DNA from: JAGNKE01 sp965230245
GTDB taxonomy: Bacteria; Pseudomonadota; Alphaproteobacteria; Micavibrionales; Micavibrionaceae
Reading direction: 5' to 3'
NCBI GenBank assembly: GCA_965230245.1
Contig: OZ246000.1
Span: forward strand, 1,488,001-1,552,000
Length of the DNA: 64,000 nt
Part shown: piece after piece, positions 18,293 to 27,102 of the stretch
Layout: every line of letters begins with the position of its first letter
Position numbering within the stretch: the first letter of the stretch is position 1
The notes under the pieces: model-generated
Seen by the model: the letters and a program-made list of their open reading frames with translations, nothing else
What the model was told of the DNA's origin: nothing
Databases searched by the model: none
Program-made: the position numbers and the translations under genes

Positions 18293-18350
18293 TCTTCGGA
18301 AACTGGCAGGGGCGACAGGACTTGAACCTGCGACCTACGGTTTTGGAGAC
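18293..18350 (-). repeat. Left attachment-site repeat: tRNA-Trp 3' fragment
   Basis: These 58 bp are identical to 30437-30494. Bases 18304-18350 equal nucleotides 30-76 of the intact tRNA-Trp, including the encoded CCA; the 5' part is missing, so this is not a functional tRNA. Weaker similarity extends another 25 bp or so to the left (AATTTTCA..GA.A.TCTTCGG). It is the expected footprint of site-specific integration into the tRNA 3' end. Confidence 0.9.
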
Positions 18351-18832
18351 TTACTTAATCAAAACGCTGCAACAATTCACAAGTAAATATAACAAATATA
18401 TCAATATGATGGCAAGAAAATCTTGTTATAAGGTTTTATCTGTTATTGCTGTTTTTCGTACCCGAGTGTGCCATCAGTGTGCCACAGGATGATGCACCCT
18501 ATCAACTTGCCTAACCAACTTTATAAGATTTTTGCTGGAAAGCTCAAAGCCACGGCATGCCTTGAAGACATCATTAACTCTATTCATTGATTTTAAGGAG
18601 TTTAAAGCATGCCTCCCCCGTGATTGATACACTTCTTAATGAACACTATAATCTAGTTCGTTCAATACTTTGTATAAGTTCACAATATTTTTTTAACACT
18701 ATGAAATACACTTGTTAGAAGAGCTAACTAAAAAATGCATAGATTAATAAACGATTTCTGTTCTAAGTCTAAGGCATAATGATTATTATCGAAGCCTAAA
18801 TACTTAAAAATAGTTATCAAAATGAGTTAGTA
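18351..18832. other. AT-rich non-coding left end of the island
   Basis: About 480 bp without a convincing gene. A small open frame across 18247-18492 overlaps the tRNA fragment and is not believable. The stretch contains a direct repeat pair AGTGTGCCA (18465 and 18476). No integrase remnant could be read in any frame. Confidence 0.6.
18465..18484 (+). promoter_or_regulatory. Possible integrase arm-type sites, left end
   Basis: AGTGTGCCA occurs twice with an 11-bp period (18465-18473 and 18476-18484). The same word occurs in inverted orientation near the right end of the island. Spacing and placement fit tyrosine-integrase arm sites; the function is inferred. Confidence 0.4.
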
Positions 18833-19324
18833 ATGCAGCATACTGTATGCGTTGTATTGAATAAAAAATTCCTAGGGTTTTTGAAGTCTTGTACTAATGA
18901 TCTTGGCTCGTCGATCTATGAATATGATTTCCTAAAACTAAAAGTGGGTGATTGTTTGCACGTACGTGCCGATTGCTGGCTTCAGGCACTGGAGGCCGGC
19001 AAGGCGCCCAAAATCGTTCTGGAAGCGACGGATGAAAGTTTTTTGCAGACTGTGGATTTAAAGATATTGCGAACATATTCCATTTCGATATCTGAAACAC
19101 TCTCAGAAGCTCTGAATAATTTGTCGGCCGCGCTTGAGAGTGAAATCATTGAAATGGCATGGTGTGATAAAACAACCTTTGAAGCCATTGAAGACCATAC
19201 AGGCTATAGTGAAAAAGATGTGATTGCCTTGATGCAAAAACGCCTGAAACCGAGCAGTTTTAGACTATGGCGGGAACGTGTATCAGGGCGAAAGTTCAAA
19301 CATAGCAAGAAAAGCAAGGTGTGA
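18833..19324 (+). CDS. Protein with C-terminal DUF2805-like domain
   Basis: 163 residues. The C-terminal 50 residues (EMAWCDKTTFEAIEDHTGYS, then EKDVIALMQKRLKPSSFRLW and RERVSGRKFKHSKK) match the small DUF2805/TIGR03643 family, which normally forms a stand-alone protein of roughly 70-80 residues. The first 95 residues (Cys-rich start, HVRADCWLQALEAGKAPKIV) look like a separate compact domain that I do not recognise; part resembles the DUF2237/DUF1488 style of small alpha/beta proteins, but this is not certain. It is the first gene of the island, followed after 94 bp by luxR. No function is known for either part. Confidence 0.6.
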   Translation: MQHTVCVVLNKKFLGFLKSCTNDLGSSIYEYDFLKLKVGDCLHVRADCWLQALEAGKAPKIVLEATDESFLQTVDLKILRTYSISISETLSEALNNLSAALESEIIEMAWCDKTTFEAIEDHTGYSEKDVIALMQKRLKPSSFRLWRERVSGRKFKHSKKSKV

Positions 19325-19365
19325 TTGCACCAAGTCAGCCGGCACAGAAATACTTTTTATATTAG

Positions 19366-19383
19366 GGTATACTTTTGTATATA
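19366..19383 (+). promoter_or_regulatory. Second lux-box-like dyad upstream of luxR
   Basis: GGTATACTTTTGTATATA shares the half-site GTATAC/GTATA and the same 18-bp frame with the perfect palindrome at 20323-20340. It lies 35 bp before the luxR start, a position that fits autoregulation by the LuxR product. Confidence 0.45.
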
Positions 19384-19418
19384 TTTGTAATTTTGTGTAA
19401 TCGCTTTAAAGTTGTGTA

Positions 19419-20159
19419 ATGGTAGATAGACTTACATTCGAGACTCTCGACAACTATATCGATGCGATTGATAGAGCCTCTGATCTTGATCAAATTCTTG
19501 ATGTTTTACAAAAACAGGTGAATGCATTCGGCTTTGATCGTTTGACCTATTGGGTGCGTTGGCCGAGTTATGAGACCAAAAAACCGGTTTATATCTCAAC
19601 CTATCCCGTTCATTTCATAGAGCACTACATTGCCAACGATTATCAAAGCCATGACATGGTCGGACGATATTCAACACAAAAAAATACCCCCTTTGCCTGG
19701 AGTGATATCTCCAAAGTCTTGCCCATCACTAAAATGCAGATGATGCTTTTTGATGATAGCCGCGCGGCCGGCATGACATCCGGCGGCAGTATTCCCATTC
19801 ATGGACCTAATCAAATTCAGGCGACGTTTTCAGTGGCCAGTGATGCCGAAACCAAGGAATTTGACAAGCTTTTTAAACATCATCGGCACGAGTTGCATAT
19901 TTTGGCGACTTATGCGCATGAGAAAATCATGGAGCTGGGCATCGATAAATCAGTGAATGATTTATCGCTTACGCCCAGAGAAACGGAAATACTGACCTGG
20001 GTTGCACGCGGAAAAACATATTGGGAAATCGGAATCATATTGTCTTTGCAAGAAATCACCATCAAGAAACACATGCAGCGTATTTATGCTTTGCTCAATG
20101 TCTCAAATAATACGCATGCTGTTGCCAAGGCCATTATCAATGGGCTAATAATACCCTAA
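19419..20159 (+). CDS. luxR: LuxR family quorum-sensing transcriptional regulator
   Basis: 246 residues. The autoinducer-binding domain spans about 15-165 with the expected Trp48, Tyr70, Asp79 and Trp94 positions (HYIANDYQSHDMVGRYS, PFAWSD). The C-terminal LuxR helix-turn-helix spans about 183-240 (LTPRETEILTWVARGKTYWE, then ITIKKHMQRIYALLNVSN). The gene lies 249 bp upstream of luxI on the same strand, the usual arrangement of a cognate pair. It should bind acyl-homoserine lactone and act on the palindrome upstream of luxI and possibly on its own promoter. Confidence 0.92.
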   Translation: MVDRLTFETLDNYIDAIDRASDLDQILDVLQKQVNAFGFDRLTYWVRWPSYETKKPVYISTYPVHFIEHYIANDYQSHDMVGRYSTQKNTPFAWSDISKVLPITKMQMMLFDDSRAAGMTSGGSIPIHGPNQIQATFSVASDAETKEFDKLFKHHRHELHILATYAHEKIMELGIDKSVNDLSLTPRETEILTWVARGKTYWEIGIILSLQEITIKKHMQRIYALLNVSNNTHAVAKAIINGLIIP

Positions 20160-20322
20160 CGATAAACGTCGGGCTTGCTGCGTATTCTAAGCTTTTACCT
20201 TCAGCTTTTTTATTTACGGCTTTTTATTGTCGCATAAGCGTGTGCCGCCTTTATTTGCCTTACTTTCTGGCGATGGCAGCGAATGCAACCCATCATAAAA
20301 TATGAACTGCCATGGCGTTTCA

Positions 20323-20340
20323 AGTATACGATCGTATACT
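20323..20340 (+). promoter_or_regulatory. Lux-box-like palindrome upstream of luxI
   Basis: AGTATACGATCGTATACT is a perfect 18-bp palindrome 67 bp before the luxI start. The centre GATCGTA resembles the Vibrio lux box core. A TATATT (20347-20352) follows and may be a -10 element; the exact promoter spacing is not settled. Confidence 0.7.
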
Positions 20341-20407
20341 GTTTTCTATATTAGAAATTTGTCATTCTGCCCCTATCACTCACCACAAATAAGTTAGGGC
20401 CAGAACA

Positions 20408-21088
20408 ATGATAGAGATCATTCAGACTGGGCAAGTTGGTAAGACAAAAGCTCTTATCGAAATGCATAAACTGCGTAAACTTATTTTCAAAGACAGAATG
20501 GAATGGGATGTCGATATTTCCAAAGAAGGTTTGGAAATCGATGAATACGACCTTCCCGAAACAGTCTATATCATCGTAAGAGATGAGCAGGGCAGGGCAG
20601 TCGGTATTTGGAGAATGCTCCCCTCGACCAGCCCCTCTATGATCCGTGATATTTGGCCGGAGTTCCTAAAAGACTTTCCGATGCCTCAGCACCCTGACAC
20701 ATGGGAAGTTAGTCGTTTCGGTGTTCATAGTTACACTGATGATCGGAGGGATCACATCCGTCAGGTCAGTCAAGTGACTGCTCAGCTTATAACGGCACTT
20801 TTGACTGTAACGACTATGACCGGCATTCGTGATATTTACACGATGTATAACCCGCAAGTCGGGCGTTCGGTTCAGCGCATTGGCTTTATTGCGGATGCAA
20901 CTTCCAAAGACTATCCCGTTGACGGCAAGCCTTCGATCGTAGGTCGCTTCAAGATGACACTTGATGCCCTTGAACGTGTGAAGGAAATTGCCGGCGTTGA
21001 ATATAATCCATCGCCGGATGAGCTCCCGCCGTCACTTCAAGACCGATACTTCGCTCTCAATAACATTAAGGAAACAGCATATGTTTAA
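20408..21088 (+). CDS. luxI: Acyl-homoserine-lactone synthase
   Basis: 226 residues. All the invariant LuxI-family positions are present: Arg23, Phe27, Trp33, Asp45, Asp48, Arg69, Glu100 and Arg103 (RKLIFKDRMEW, IDEYDLP, GIWRMLP, WEVSRFGV). It uses S-adenosylmethionine and an acyl carrier or CoA thioester to make the signal; the acyl chain cannot be predicted. Its end overlaps the next small gene by 8 bp, so the two are coupled. Expression is likely controlled by the palindrome at 20323. Confidence 0.93.
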   Translation: MIEIIQTGQVGKTKALIEMHKLRKLIFKDRMEWDVDISKEGLEIDEYDLPETVYIIVRDEQGRAVGIWRMLPSTSPSMIRDIWPEFLKDFPMPQHPDTWEVSRFGVHSYTDDRRDHIRQVSQVTAQLITALLTVTTMTGIRDIYTMYNPQVGRSVQRIGFIADATSKDYPVDGKPSIVGRFKMTLDALERVKEIAGVEYNPSPDELPPSLQDRYFALNNIKETAYV

Positions 21089-21305
21089 AACCAGTATAGA
21101 TGCTCTTAAGGCTTCACAAGACACTCCTCAGTTTGATCAAGAGCTGGCGATCATGCTCGATGATTTGGAGATTGACTCACAAAATGCCAGTGATCTTCAA
21201 GATCATATCAATGACCTTAAAGATTTAGCTTCTCTGAATAACTGGAATTATGCCGCCTACTTTTTAGAAAAAGCGGCTGAAGCTTTGGAGCGTATAGACA
21301 CCTAA
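21081..21305 (+). CDS. Small acidic helical protein coupled to luxI
   Basis: 74 residues. The start at 21081 overlaps the last codons of luxI and fits better than a longer in-frame opening at 20988 that would lie inside luxI. The composition is acidic and helical (FDQELAIMLDDLEIDS, DLQDHINDLKDLASLNNW, then FLEKAAEALERI). There is no signal peptide, and I recognise no family. Coupling to luxI and position before the PhyH gene suggest a role in signal production or its control. Confidence 0.65.
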   Translation: MFKTSIDALKASQDTPQFDQELAIMLDDLEIDSQNASDLQDHINDLKDLASLNNWNYAAYFLEKAAEALERIDT

Positions 21306-21362
21306 AATCATTCTGCGTAGCTGCGTATCTTTTTTTTAATTCTAACGCAAAAGGAACACGCT

Positions 21363-22271
21363 ATGTCTCAAGTTCAAACCGTTACGGCAAAAACGAGTGC
21401 TGCCGAAATTATCGATATCATGGAACGCGACGGTTGTGTTGTCATTGAAGGGCTTTTATCAGATGAGGAAGCCAATCTCTTACAAGAGAGTATGACTGAA
21501 CAATTTGAAGCTTTGCCGGATTGTACAGGTGATTTTTACGGTCATTCAACCAAACGTATGGGCGCCTTATTTAAAAAGCAGAAACTTTTTCAAAAAATGG
21601 CCGTCTTCTCGCAGATCATCTCGGTGATGGATCACTTTTTGTTGCAGGCCTGCAGTGATTATCAAATCAATCTGACGCAGGCAATTTCGATTGGCTCCGG
21701 CGAGATTAAGCAAATCATGCATCAGGACGATCCGATGTTCCCGTTTATGCATCCTGATCATGAGGCTATGATCAATTGTATGTGGGCAGTTGATGAATTT
21801 ACGGAAGAGAATGGCGCGACGGTTGTTGTACCCGGTAGTCATCGTTGGCCACGCACACAAGCGCTTAATCTGTCCTTTGAGAATCTTCCTCCTGGGATGA
21901 TTACGCAAGGGGTCATGAAGAAAGGCTCTGTGTTAATTTATCTTGGGTCGCTCTATCATTCCGGCGGTGCAAACAAGACAGACAAACGTCGTTGCGGAGC
22001 CGTCATCAGTTATTCTCTTGGTTGGTTGCGTCAAGCTGAAAATAGCTATTTAGCGTATGATCGGGAAGATCTCGAGGAGATGCCGGAGCGCCTCAAACGC
22101 TTGTTGGGATACTTTGTTCACCAGCCGAATCTTGGCTCTGTCAACGGCATTGATCCCTATGATTTTATGCTCAAAGGTCAGAAAGACGCCGAATTTACAG
22201 AGTTTATTCCCGAGGCCGTAAAACCGCTGCTCAAAGAATACCGTGAAAATGAGAAAAAGAAGGCCGCCTAA
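21363..22271 (+). CDS. Phytanoyl-CoA dioxygenase (PhyH) family protein
   Basis: 302 residues. The Fe(II)/2-oxoglutarate oxygenase triad can be placed: His120 and Asp122 in MHQDDPMFPF, and His199 in LYHSGGANKTDKRR, with Arg209/210 as the likely 2-oxoglutarate anchor. The GATVVVPGSHRWP block (about 151-163) is typical of PhyH enzymes. It is the last gene of the luxI cluster and ends before a strong terminator. It could hydroxylate an acyl chain or another small molecule under quorum control; the substrate is unknown. Confidence 0.88.
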   Translation: MSQVQTVTAKTSAAEIIDIMERDGCVVIEGLLSDEEANLLQESMTEQFEALPDCTGDFYGHSTKRMGALFKKQKLFQKMAVFSQIISVMDHFLLQACSDYQINLTQAISIGSGEIKQIMHQDDPMFPFMHPDHEAMINCMWAVDEFTEENGATVVVPGSHRWPRTQALNLSFENLPPGMITQGVMKKGSVLIYLGSLYHSGGANKTDKRRCGAVISYSLGWLRQAENSYLAYDREDLEEMPERLKRLLGYFVHQPNLGSVNGIDPYDFMLKGQKDAEFTEFIPEAVKPLLKEYRENEKKKAA

Positions 22272-22345
22272 GCATACATAGGTATGATTTTCTTTTCATT
22301 ATGGTGCTTTTTCTCCTATAGTTCTTACTCAACACACGTTATGAG

Positions 22346-22384
22346 GCTCCGAAAACCCACCCTAGAGTTTTCGGAGCTTTTTTT
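22346..22384 (+). terminator. Intrinsic terminator after the luxI-phyH cluster
   Basis: An 11-bp perfect stem GCTCCGAAAAC / GTTTTCGGAGC with a 10-base loop is followed by seven T. It sits 75 bp after the PhyH stop codon. Confidence 0.9.
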
Positions 22385-22445
22385 ACTGTTATTTTTTACA
22401 AGTCTATAATAATTAAAAAAAAATAGAGAGCTAATTGCCATTAGG

Positions 22446-22484
22446 CTTTAAGTCTTTAAGTCTTTAAGTCTTTAAGTCTTTAAG
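22446..22484. repeat. 8-bp tandem repeat (CTTTAAGT)
   Basis: Almost five copies of CTTTAAGT. On the minus strand the repeat runs through the end of the RHS fragment, which reads LKDLKT and then stops at TAA. It may be a slippage tract that broke the RHS frame. Confidence 0.9.
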
Positions 22485-22796
22485 AGATATATGGTTGAGC
22501 GCATCGTAATCATAGGTCCAAGCGCCTTTCTGGGTGATGTTGCCGTTCGGGTCATGATCGTAAGTATGGGAATAAACCGTATTCACACTGCGTGCGGTCA
22601 GGAGATAGTCCTGATCGTAAGTATTGCTGAGTGTGAGGCTGTTCCCGTAGGTCATGTCCGACATCGGACCGAAGGGCAGATATGCCATAGAAGACGATAG
22701 CGTGGTTGTGGTCGCGTTCACTTGAGCCGCCACACCTGTGACCTGTCCGTTGGCATTTCTTGTGTATGTGACCTCACGCCCTGAAGGCAGCCTCAT
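22464..22796 (-). pseudogene. RHS/YD-repeat core fragment
   Basis: 110 residues of typical RHS core sequence: RLPSGREVTYTRNANGQVTG, YLPFGPMSDMTYGNSLTLSN, YDQDYLLTARSV, and DPNGNITQKGAWTYDYDALN. Full RHS proteins exceed 1000 residues, so this is a remnant without N-terminus or toxin tip. Its ATG overlaps the stop of the preceding small gene. It marks the former presence of a polymorphic toxin locus. Confidence 0.8.
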
Positions 22797-23104
22797 TTAG
22801 GAGATAGTCGATTATAACTTTCGTTTAGCAAATCGATTGCTTTCTCAAACGTGTAGGTTGATTTTAAGTCTTTTAGTTTTCTTGGCTTTAATACCAGCGT
22901 GCTATTATTATCTTGCGGTACATATCTATCTAGGTCGGCAAAATAATACATTTTGGAATCAGGTTGTATGTCATCCACTTTTTCCAAAATTCTAGTTTTT
23001 ATAACAGGCTTTGTAAGTTTTGGATCAACGAAATTTATAAAGTAGTAAAGTTGCCCAACCACTAAGTCATGTTCTGTTACAGGTTCAGCACAAAAATGTT
23101 TCAT
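22793..23104 (-). CDS. Possible immunity protein of an RHS cassette
   Basis: 103 residues starting MKHFCAEPVTEHDLVVGQLY with GGAAAAAAAC before the ATG. It is a soluble, charged protein of about immunity-protein size, lying between a displaced C-terminal fragment upstream and an RHS core fragment downstream, which is the usual place for an immunity gene in an orphan RHS cassette. The family is unrecognised; the role is inferred from context only. Confidence 0.5.
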   Translation of the reverse strand: MKHFCAEPVTEHDLVVGQLYYFINFVDPKLTKPVIKTRILEKVDDIQPDSKMYYFADLDRYVPQDNNSTLVLKPRKLKDLKSTYTFEKAIDLLNESYNRLSPK

Positions 23105-23113
23105 GTTTTTTTC

Positions 23114-23320
23114 CTATTTTGAAGTTTCGTACGCCCAAGGAGTATCGTAGCAGAATTGGTTGGGAAGGAATAAGTATGGGTTTGGAATAGGAGCAAACAT
23201 TCCGCCGCCCGGTCCCTGCGGAGCAGGTGCGGGAGTGCTAGGTCTGGGTGTAGGTGTGGTATACTTGATGCTGTCCGTTTTGGAATAGATATTTGGGAAT
23301 GCAATTAGCAGAAGAGGGTC
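23114..23320 (-). pseudogene. Displaced C-terminal fragment, possible toxin tip 2
   Basis: An open frame of about 67 codons from a stop at its upstream end to a TAG just before the small gene at 23104. It reads DPLLLIAFPNIYSKTDSIKY, a Pro-rich linker (TPTPRPSTPAPAPQGPGGG), and FLPNQFCYDTPWAYETSK. There is no suitable start near its beginning, so it looks like the severed end of a larger protein. A toxin-tip origin is suggested by the neighbouring RHS fragments. Confidence 0.4.
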
Positions 23321-23582
23321 ACATTAACCTTGATTGGAGTAAAGATATTAGATGAGAACCAATTCCAAAACTTAGCGGAATTTTCCCACGTTCTCGCACC
23401 TCCTCTTTAAGGCCATAATCTGGCCGTTCATCAAGTTTTTCTTTCTTGATTTCATAACTCGTAATGACGCCTTGATACAGCCATGTATTATCTCCAGAAG
23501 ACTTTACATCATCATAGGTCACAGTAAGGTTTCCATGATCATCAACTTCACAAGTTACTAAAATTCCGAATTCTTTTTTCAT
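23319..23582 (-). CDS. Small protein, possible immunity protein 1
   Basis: 87 residues from the ATG at 23582 (MKKEFGILVTCEVDDHGNLT), preceded by GAGG. The first 55 residues form an alternating beta pattern (TVTYDDVKSSGDNTWLYQGV, ITSYEIKKEKLDE). It begins 14 bp after the probable toxin-tip fragment upstream, which fits a toxin/immunity pair. The C-terminal 25 residues may be read from an altered frame, because a neighbouring frame there also gives a natural-looking peptide (RTWENSAKFWNWFSSNIF). Family unknown. Confidence 0.45.
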   Translation of the reverse strand: MKKEFGILVTCEVDDHGNLTVTYDDVKSSGDNTWLYQGVITSYEIKKEKLDERPDYGLKEEVRERGKIPLSFGIGSHLISLLQSRLM

Positions 23583-23595
23583 TTTAAACCTCAAA

Positions 23596-23964
23596 TTAAA
23601 AGAGCGGTTCGGGCATTTTTGGGGTGTCAAGAATGCCTCTCTTACAGTTACTTAATCTATCACCGGCAATTATTGCACAAGCATTATAGTAATTATGTGC
23701 TTCGTCTTCACCTAAAACATAAAGAATCCTTGAGTACTGTTTAACACAAAATTTCATATCATCCTTGTACCTTGTGTCACACGAAACTTTACTATCATTT
23801 CCGGTGCAATAATCAATCACGTCCTGAATTGTTTCACCAGTGGCTTCAGCAAGTGCCGCGAGTGCTTCAGCCAAGGTCTCAAACACTGTTAGGAGTCCAT
23901 CGGCTAAAGCTTTTGCACATTCACTGATAGCTAAACAGGAAATAGTGCGCGCGTCACCCTCCCC
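23596..23964 (-). pseudogene. Possible RHS-type toxin tip 1, lacking its core
   Basis: An open frame of 122 codons from a TAG; the first usable start is a GTG at 23886, which would give 96 residues. A helical Ala-rich part (FETLAEALAALAEATGETIQ) is followed by a Cys-spaced C-terminal region (CVKQYSRILYVLGEDEAHNY, then CAIIAGDRLSNCKRG) and ends in TPKMPEPLF. Cys-spaced, Pro-ended tails of this kind are common at the ends of RHS and related polymorphic toxins. The core that should precede it is missing. Confidence 0.45.
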
Positions 23965-24018
23965 CTATAATTGAGGCCCGTATCAGAGTGAATCTGTTAT
24001 TAGGAAACGGACAAAAAA

Positions 24019-26232
24019 TTATGGAGGAGATATATGAGAAATTTTTGATCTGAGCAGTTTGATCTCATTTTTTGCGGTATTGAGCAGGTATCTGATATGA
24101 GTCACAGGCATTTTACCAGGGGATTTGTTGAATAAATCTTCAATTTGCTGGCTCAGTGCGGAGGTTTGGCTCATGCCAATATTACCGCTGACTGTAATCA
24201 GGTCGTGGATTGTGTTCTTGGTTTTTGTCATGTTATAGGCCAGTGATGCTGCGTTTACTTTCGTGATAAGTGCCCTTATTTCTTCCAGACTTGTTTCGAT
24301 AAAATATACGGCGTAGTCCGGTCCGAATTCTTCTTTTAGGCTTTCTATTTTATTGTGCATATCGGTTTCAGGGGATGTGTTCAGTATTGGCGTATCAAGA
24401 TTACTATCATCAGCGTGTCTTTTTTGGGCTGCGTCAATGTTGCGGTAGAGCTTATTAAAAAATTCGTCTTTTTTGATGGGTTTGGGGATGCAGTCAACCA
24501 TGCCGGCCTCGTAGCATTCACTTAATGTGTTTTCCATCAAATTTGCAGTGAGGGCGATAATAGGAGTTGATTTATACTTCGGATGTTGTGTTTTGATCAG
24601 TTTCGTTGCTTCTATGCCGTTGATGTCCGGCATATGCAGGTCCATCAGTATTGCATTGACATCGATTTTCTGACTGAGGTAGTTCAGGGCTTGATTGGCG
24701 TTATAAGCGCTAATTGTCTTATGTCCTTTGTTCTGAAGATACCTTTCGACGATTTGCTGGTTAAGTTTGTTATCGTCAACCAACAGGATTGTATAGACAC
24801 GGTTGTCGTCGGACTGAATGAAATCAGTTTTTTCTTCTGTCACCGATATTGGCGGATTGTAAGGGATTTCGAACCAGAATGTGCTTCCCTGATTTTTGGT
24901 GCTTTCAACGCCTATAGAGCCGTCCAGCAACAATACTAGCCGTTGTGCGATCGAGAGGCCTAATCCTGTGCCTTTTTGCCGGTCGTTGTCGGGTAAAGAT
25001 TCATTCAACTGGTTATAGGCCTGAAAGAGGTTTTTCTGGTTTTCCTTGCTTATGCCGATTCCGGTGTCCGATACTTCAATACGAATAAGCTTTTTGGGCG
25101 CGGTGCTGTTCATGCTTATTTTTAATGATATCTTGCCCTTATTCGTAAATTTAAAAGCATTGTTCAGCAGATTGACTGTAATTTGCTGAATACGGTTGGG
25201 GTCATTATAGGTGAGATCCGGTACATCTTCATCAATGAGGCAGTCGAAGATAATGTTTTTGTTTTTTGCCTTGACCCAGAATAAGTTTGATATGTGGTCG
25301 GCCAGTTCATGCAGGCTGAAATTTATAGGATTGGCGTCAAATTTTCCTGCCTCGATTTTTGAGTAATCCAGAACATCATTGAGTGTGTTAATCAGTGTGT
25401 CAGAGCATTCATGTATGGTTTTGACACATTGGCTTTGCTCTTTTGTTAGCTTTGTTTCGGTTAAGAAATCAATCATGCCGATGATCCCGTTCATCGGTGT
25501 TCTGATTTCGTGCGACATGATGGCTAAAAATTCTGTTTTTGCATCGTGAGCGTGTTGCGCGTTTTCCATTGCTGTTTGTAAATCAGCCTTTTTTTGGAAC
25601 AATTCATTTGATGTTTTATTCAGCTTCCATGCGGTTAAGACGGCGTATGCGCTGAAGAGCAAGATGACGACGCCCGCTATGGGTGTTTCCTGCACATCAA
25701 AGTTGTATAGTGTCAGTGCCAGCACAAAACTTACATGTATCCCCATATCCCACAAGAACAGGGTCCAGAAGGGGGCGCTGATTGCAGAGTATACGGCTAT
25801 CGTGCAAAAAATGACCAAGAAGCCAAGCAAGTGGTCGTAGAAAATTTCCGTGTTGACCGGCCAGAATAAAAACAGGAACCACGGCATTGTGTAAGCAAGC
25901 TTGTTGAGCATAATTCCAGACACAATTTTCTTTTCGTCTTCTGTTGTTGTGTTTGTTGTGTCTTTTAATTCCTTGATTTTTTTGTAGAGACGGAGTTGCC
26001 GCCATACGAAGACTGCTCCAATTATCCCGAGACACAAGGACAATGTAGCTGTTCCCAAATCTGTGTTGACGCCGTAAAGGTGGAATTTGGCGACGATGAT
26101 AAAGAGGATTGTGAGGGGCGCTATTCTGAGAGCTGTGTCGTGGTTTTGAACGTACAAGCTCAGGGAATCTTGTAATGTGTCGAAGGCTTGTTTTTCTTTA
26201 TTGTTTGCGAAAAAGATCGGCTTATTCTTCAT
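24019..26232 (-). CDS. Hybrid sensor histidine kinase with receiver and Hpt domains
   Basis: 737 residues from the ATG at 26232 (an in-frame ATG at 26250 would add six). The N-terminal 200 residues hold about six membrane helices with almost no periplasmic domain. The HisKA motif is [15 protein letters not shown], followed by an ATPase domain ([32 protein letters not shown]). A receiver domain follows ([18 protein letters not shown], phospho-acceptor Asp in [16 protein letters not shown]). A C-terminal Hpt-like domain has His in [14 protein letters not shown]. The start overlaps the end of the response-regulator gene, so the two form an operon. The signal sensed is unknown. Confidence 0.92.
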   Translation of the reverse strand: MKNKPIFFANNKEKQAFDTLQDSLSLYVQNHDTALRIAPLTILFIIVAKFHLYGVNTDLGTATLSLCLGIIGAVFVWRQLRLYKKIKELKDTTNTTTEDEKKIVSGIMLNKLAYTMPWFLFLFWPVNTEIFYDHLLGFLVIFCTIAVYSAISAPFWTLFLWDMGIHVSFVLALTLYNFDVQETPIAGVVILLFSAYAVLTAWKLNKTSNELFQKKADLQTAMENAQHAHDAKTEFLAIMSHEIRTPMNGIIGMIDFLTETKLTKEQSQCVKTIHECSDTLINTLNDVLDYSKIEAGKFDANPINFSLHELADHISNLFWVKAKNKNIIFDCLIDEDVPDLTYNDPNRIQQITVNLLNNAFKFTNKGKISLKISMNSTAPKKLIRIEVSDTGIGISKENQKNLFQAYNQLNESLPDNDRQKGTGLGLSIAQRLVLLLDGSIGVESTKNQGSTFWFEIPYNPPISVTEEKTDFIQSDDNRVYTILLVDDNKLNQQIVERYLQNKGHKTISAYNANQALNYLSQKIDVNAILMDLHMPDINGIEATKLIKTQHPKYKSTPIIALTANLMENTLSECYEAGMVDCIPKPIKKDEFFNKLYRNIDAAQKRHADDSNLDTPILNTSPETDMHNKIESLKEEFGPDYAVYFIETSLEEIRALITKVNAASLAYNMTKTKNTIHDLITVSGNIGMSQTSALSQQIEDLFNKSPGKMPVTHIRYLLNTAKNEIKLLRSKISHISPP

Positions 26233-26911
26233 ATTTATAGCCAACACCATGTACGGTTTTGATCAAAGCAGGCTGTTTGGGGTCCGGCTCAATTCGCTTG
26301 CGCAATTGTGAAATATGCCATGCCACGGTTCTGCTTTCCGGCATGATATGCATGCCCCAGCAAAAATCCAACAGTTTGTCTCGGCTTACAATTTCGTTCT
26401 TATGATCGTGTAAGAGTTTTAGAATCTTGATTTCCCGAAGGCTTAAATCAATGCTCTCTTCACCGCGTTTTGCTTTGAGTTGTTTTGGATAAATCGTGAG
26501 ATTGCCCATGGTAAAAAATTCTTCTATGCCCGAGCCATTCAGATTCTTTTTCATACAACGCCTTGCGATAGCTCGAATGCGGGCAATGACTTCACTGACA
26601 TCAAATGGTTTGGTTATGAAGTCATCTGCGCCAAGTTCAAGGCCGACTACTTTGTCTGATACTTTGTTTTTTGCAGAAATAAAAACGACAGGAATATTTT
26701 CATCGTTCTTTCTAATCTCCTTACACACGTCATACCCTGACATATCGGGCATCATGATATCCAGACATACGAAATCGGGTGTTTCTGTTTTAAACATCTC
26801 AAGTGCCTTTGTTCCATTTTCAGCTAACAACACGTCGAATCCTTCTCTGGAAAAAATATTATTCAAGAAGTCCATGGTGTTTGGATTGTTTTCTGCAATA
26901 AGTACGCGCAT
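26222..26911 (-). CDS. OmpR/PhoB-type response regulator
   Basis: 229 residues. The receiver domain (1-120) has the acceptor Asp in [16 protein letters not shown], Ser/Thr in VVFISAKNK and Lys in DDFITKPFD. The winged-helix DNA-binding domain (about 130-229) has [20 protein letters not shown] and the terminal [12 protein letters not shown]. It is the first gene of a two-gene operon with the hybrid kinase and is transcribed divergently from the long-repeat RTX gene, with 191 bp between. Control of that gene is a plausible inference. Confidence 0.93.
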   Translation of the reverse strand: MRVLIAENNPNTMDFLNNIFSREGFDVLLAENGTKALEMFKTETPDFVCLDIMMPDMSGYDVCKEIRKNDENIPVVFISAKNKVSDKVVGLELGADDFITKPFDVSEVIARIRAIARRCMKKNLNGSGIEEFFTMGNLTIYPKQLKAKRGEESIDLSLREIKILKLLHDHKNEIVSRDKLLDFCWGMHIMPESRTVAWHISQLRKRIEPDPKQPALIKTVHGVGYKYEE

Positions 26912-27102
26912 ATTTTGTTACCAAGTTAGTGATCAGAGTTGCGCTATTTAATAAAAAACCGTCTCCCTTTACAAGAAAATCAAACCTCATAATATTTTCC
27001 CTAATGTTTTCTTACATATTTCTTACAATCTTCTCACACATCACAGGCTGTGCTTGTGATTTAATGCATCATCCTTTTTAGCATTTACAGGAGTAAGTAG
27101 GC

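Noticed and set aside
18304..18350. Second tRNA-Trp gene
   Set aside because: Only nucleotides 30-76 are present; the 5' half is replaced by unrelated AT-rich sequence, so no tRNA can form.
18247..18492. Open frame across the left attachment site
   Set aside because: It runs through the tRNA fragment, and its product has no family features.
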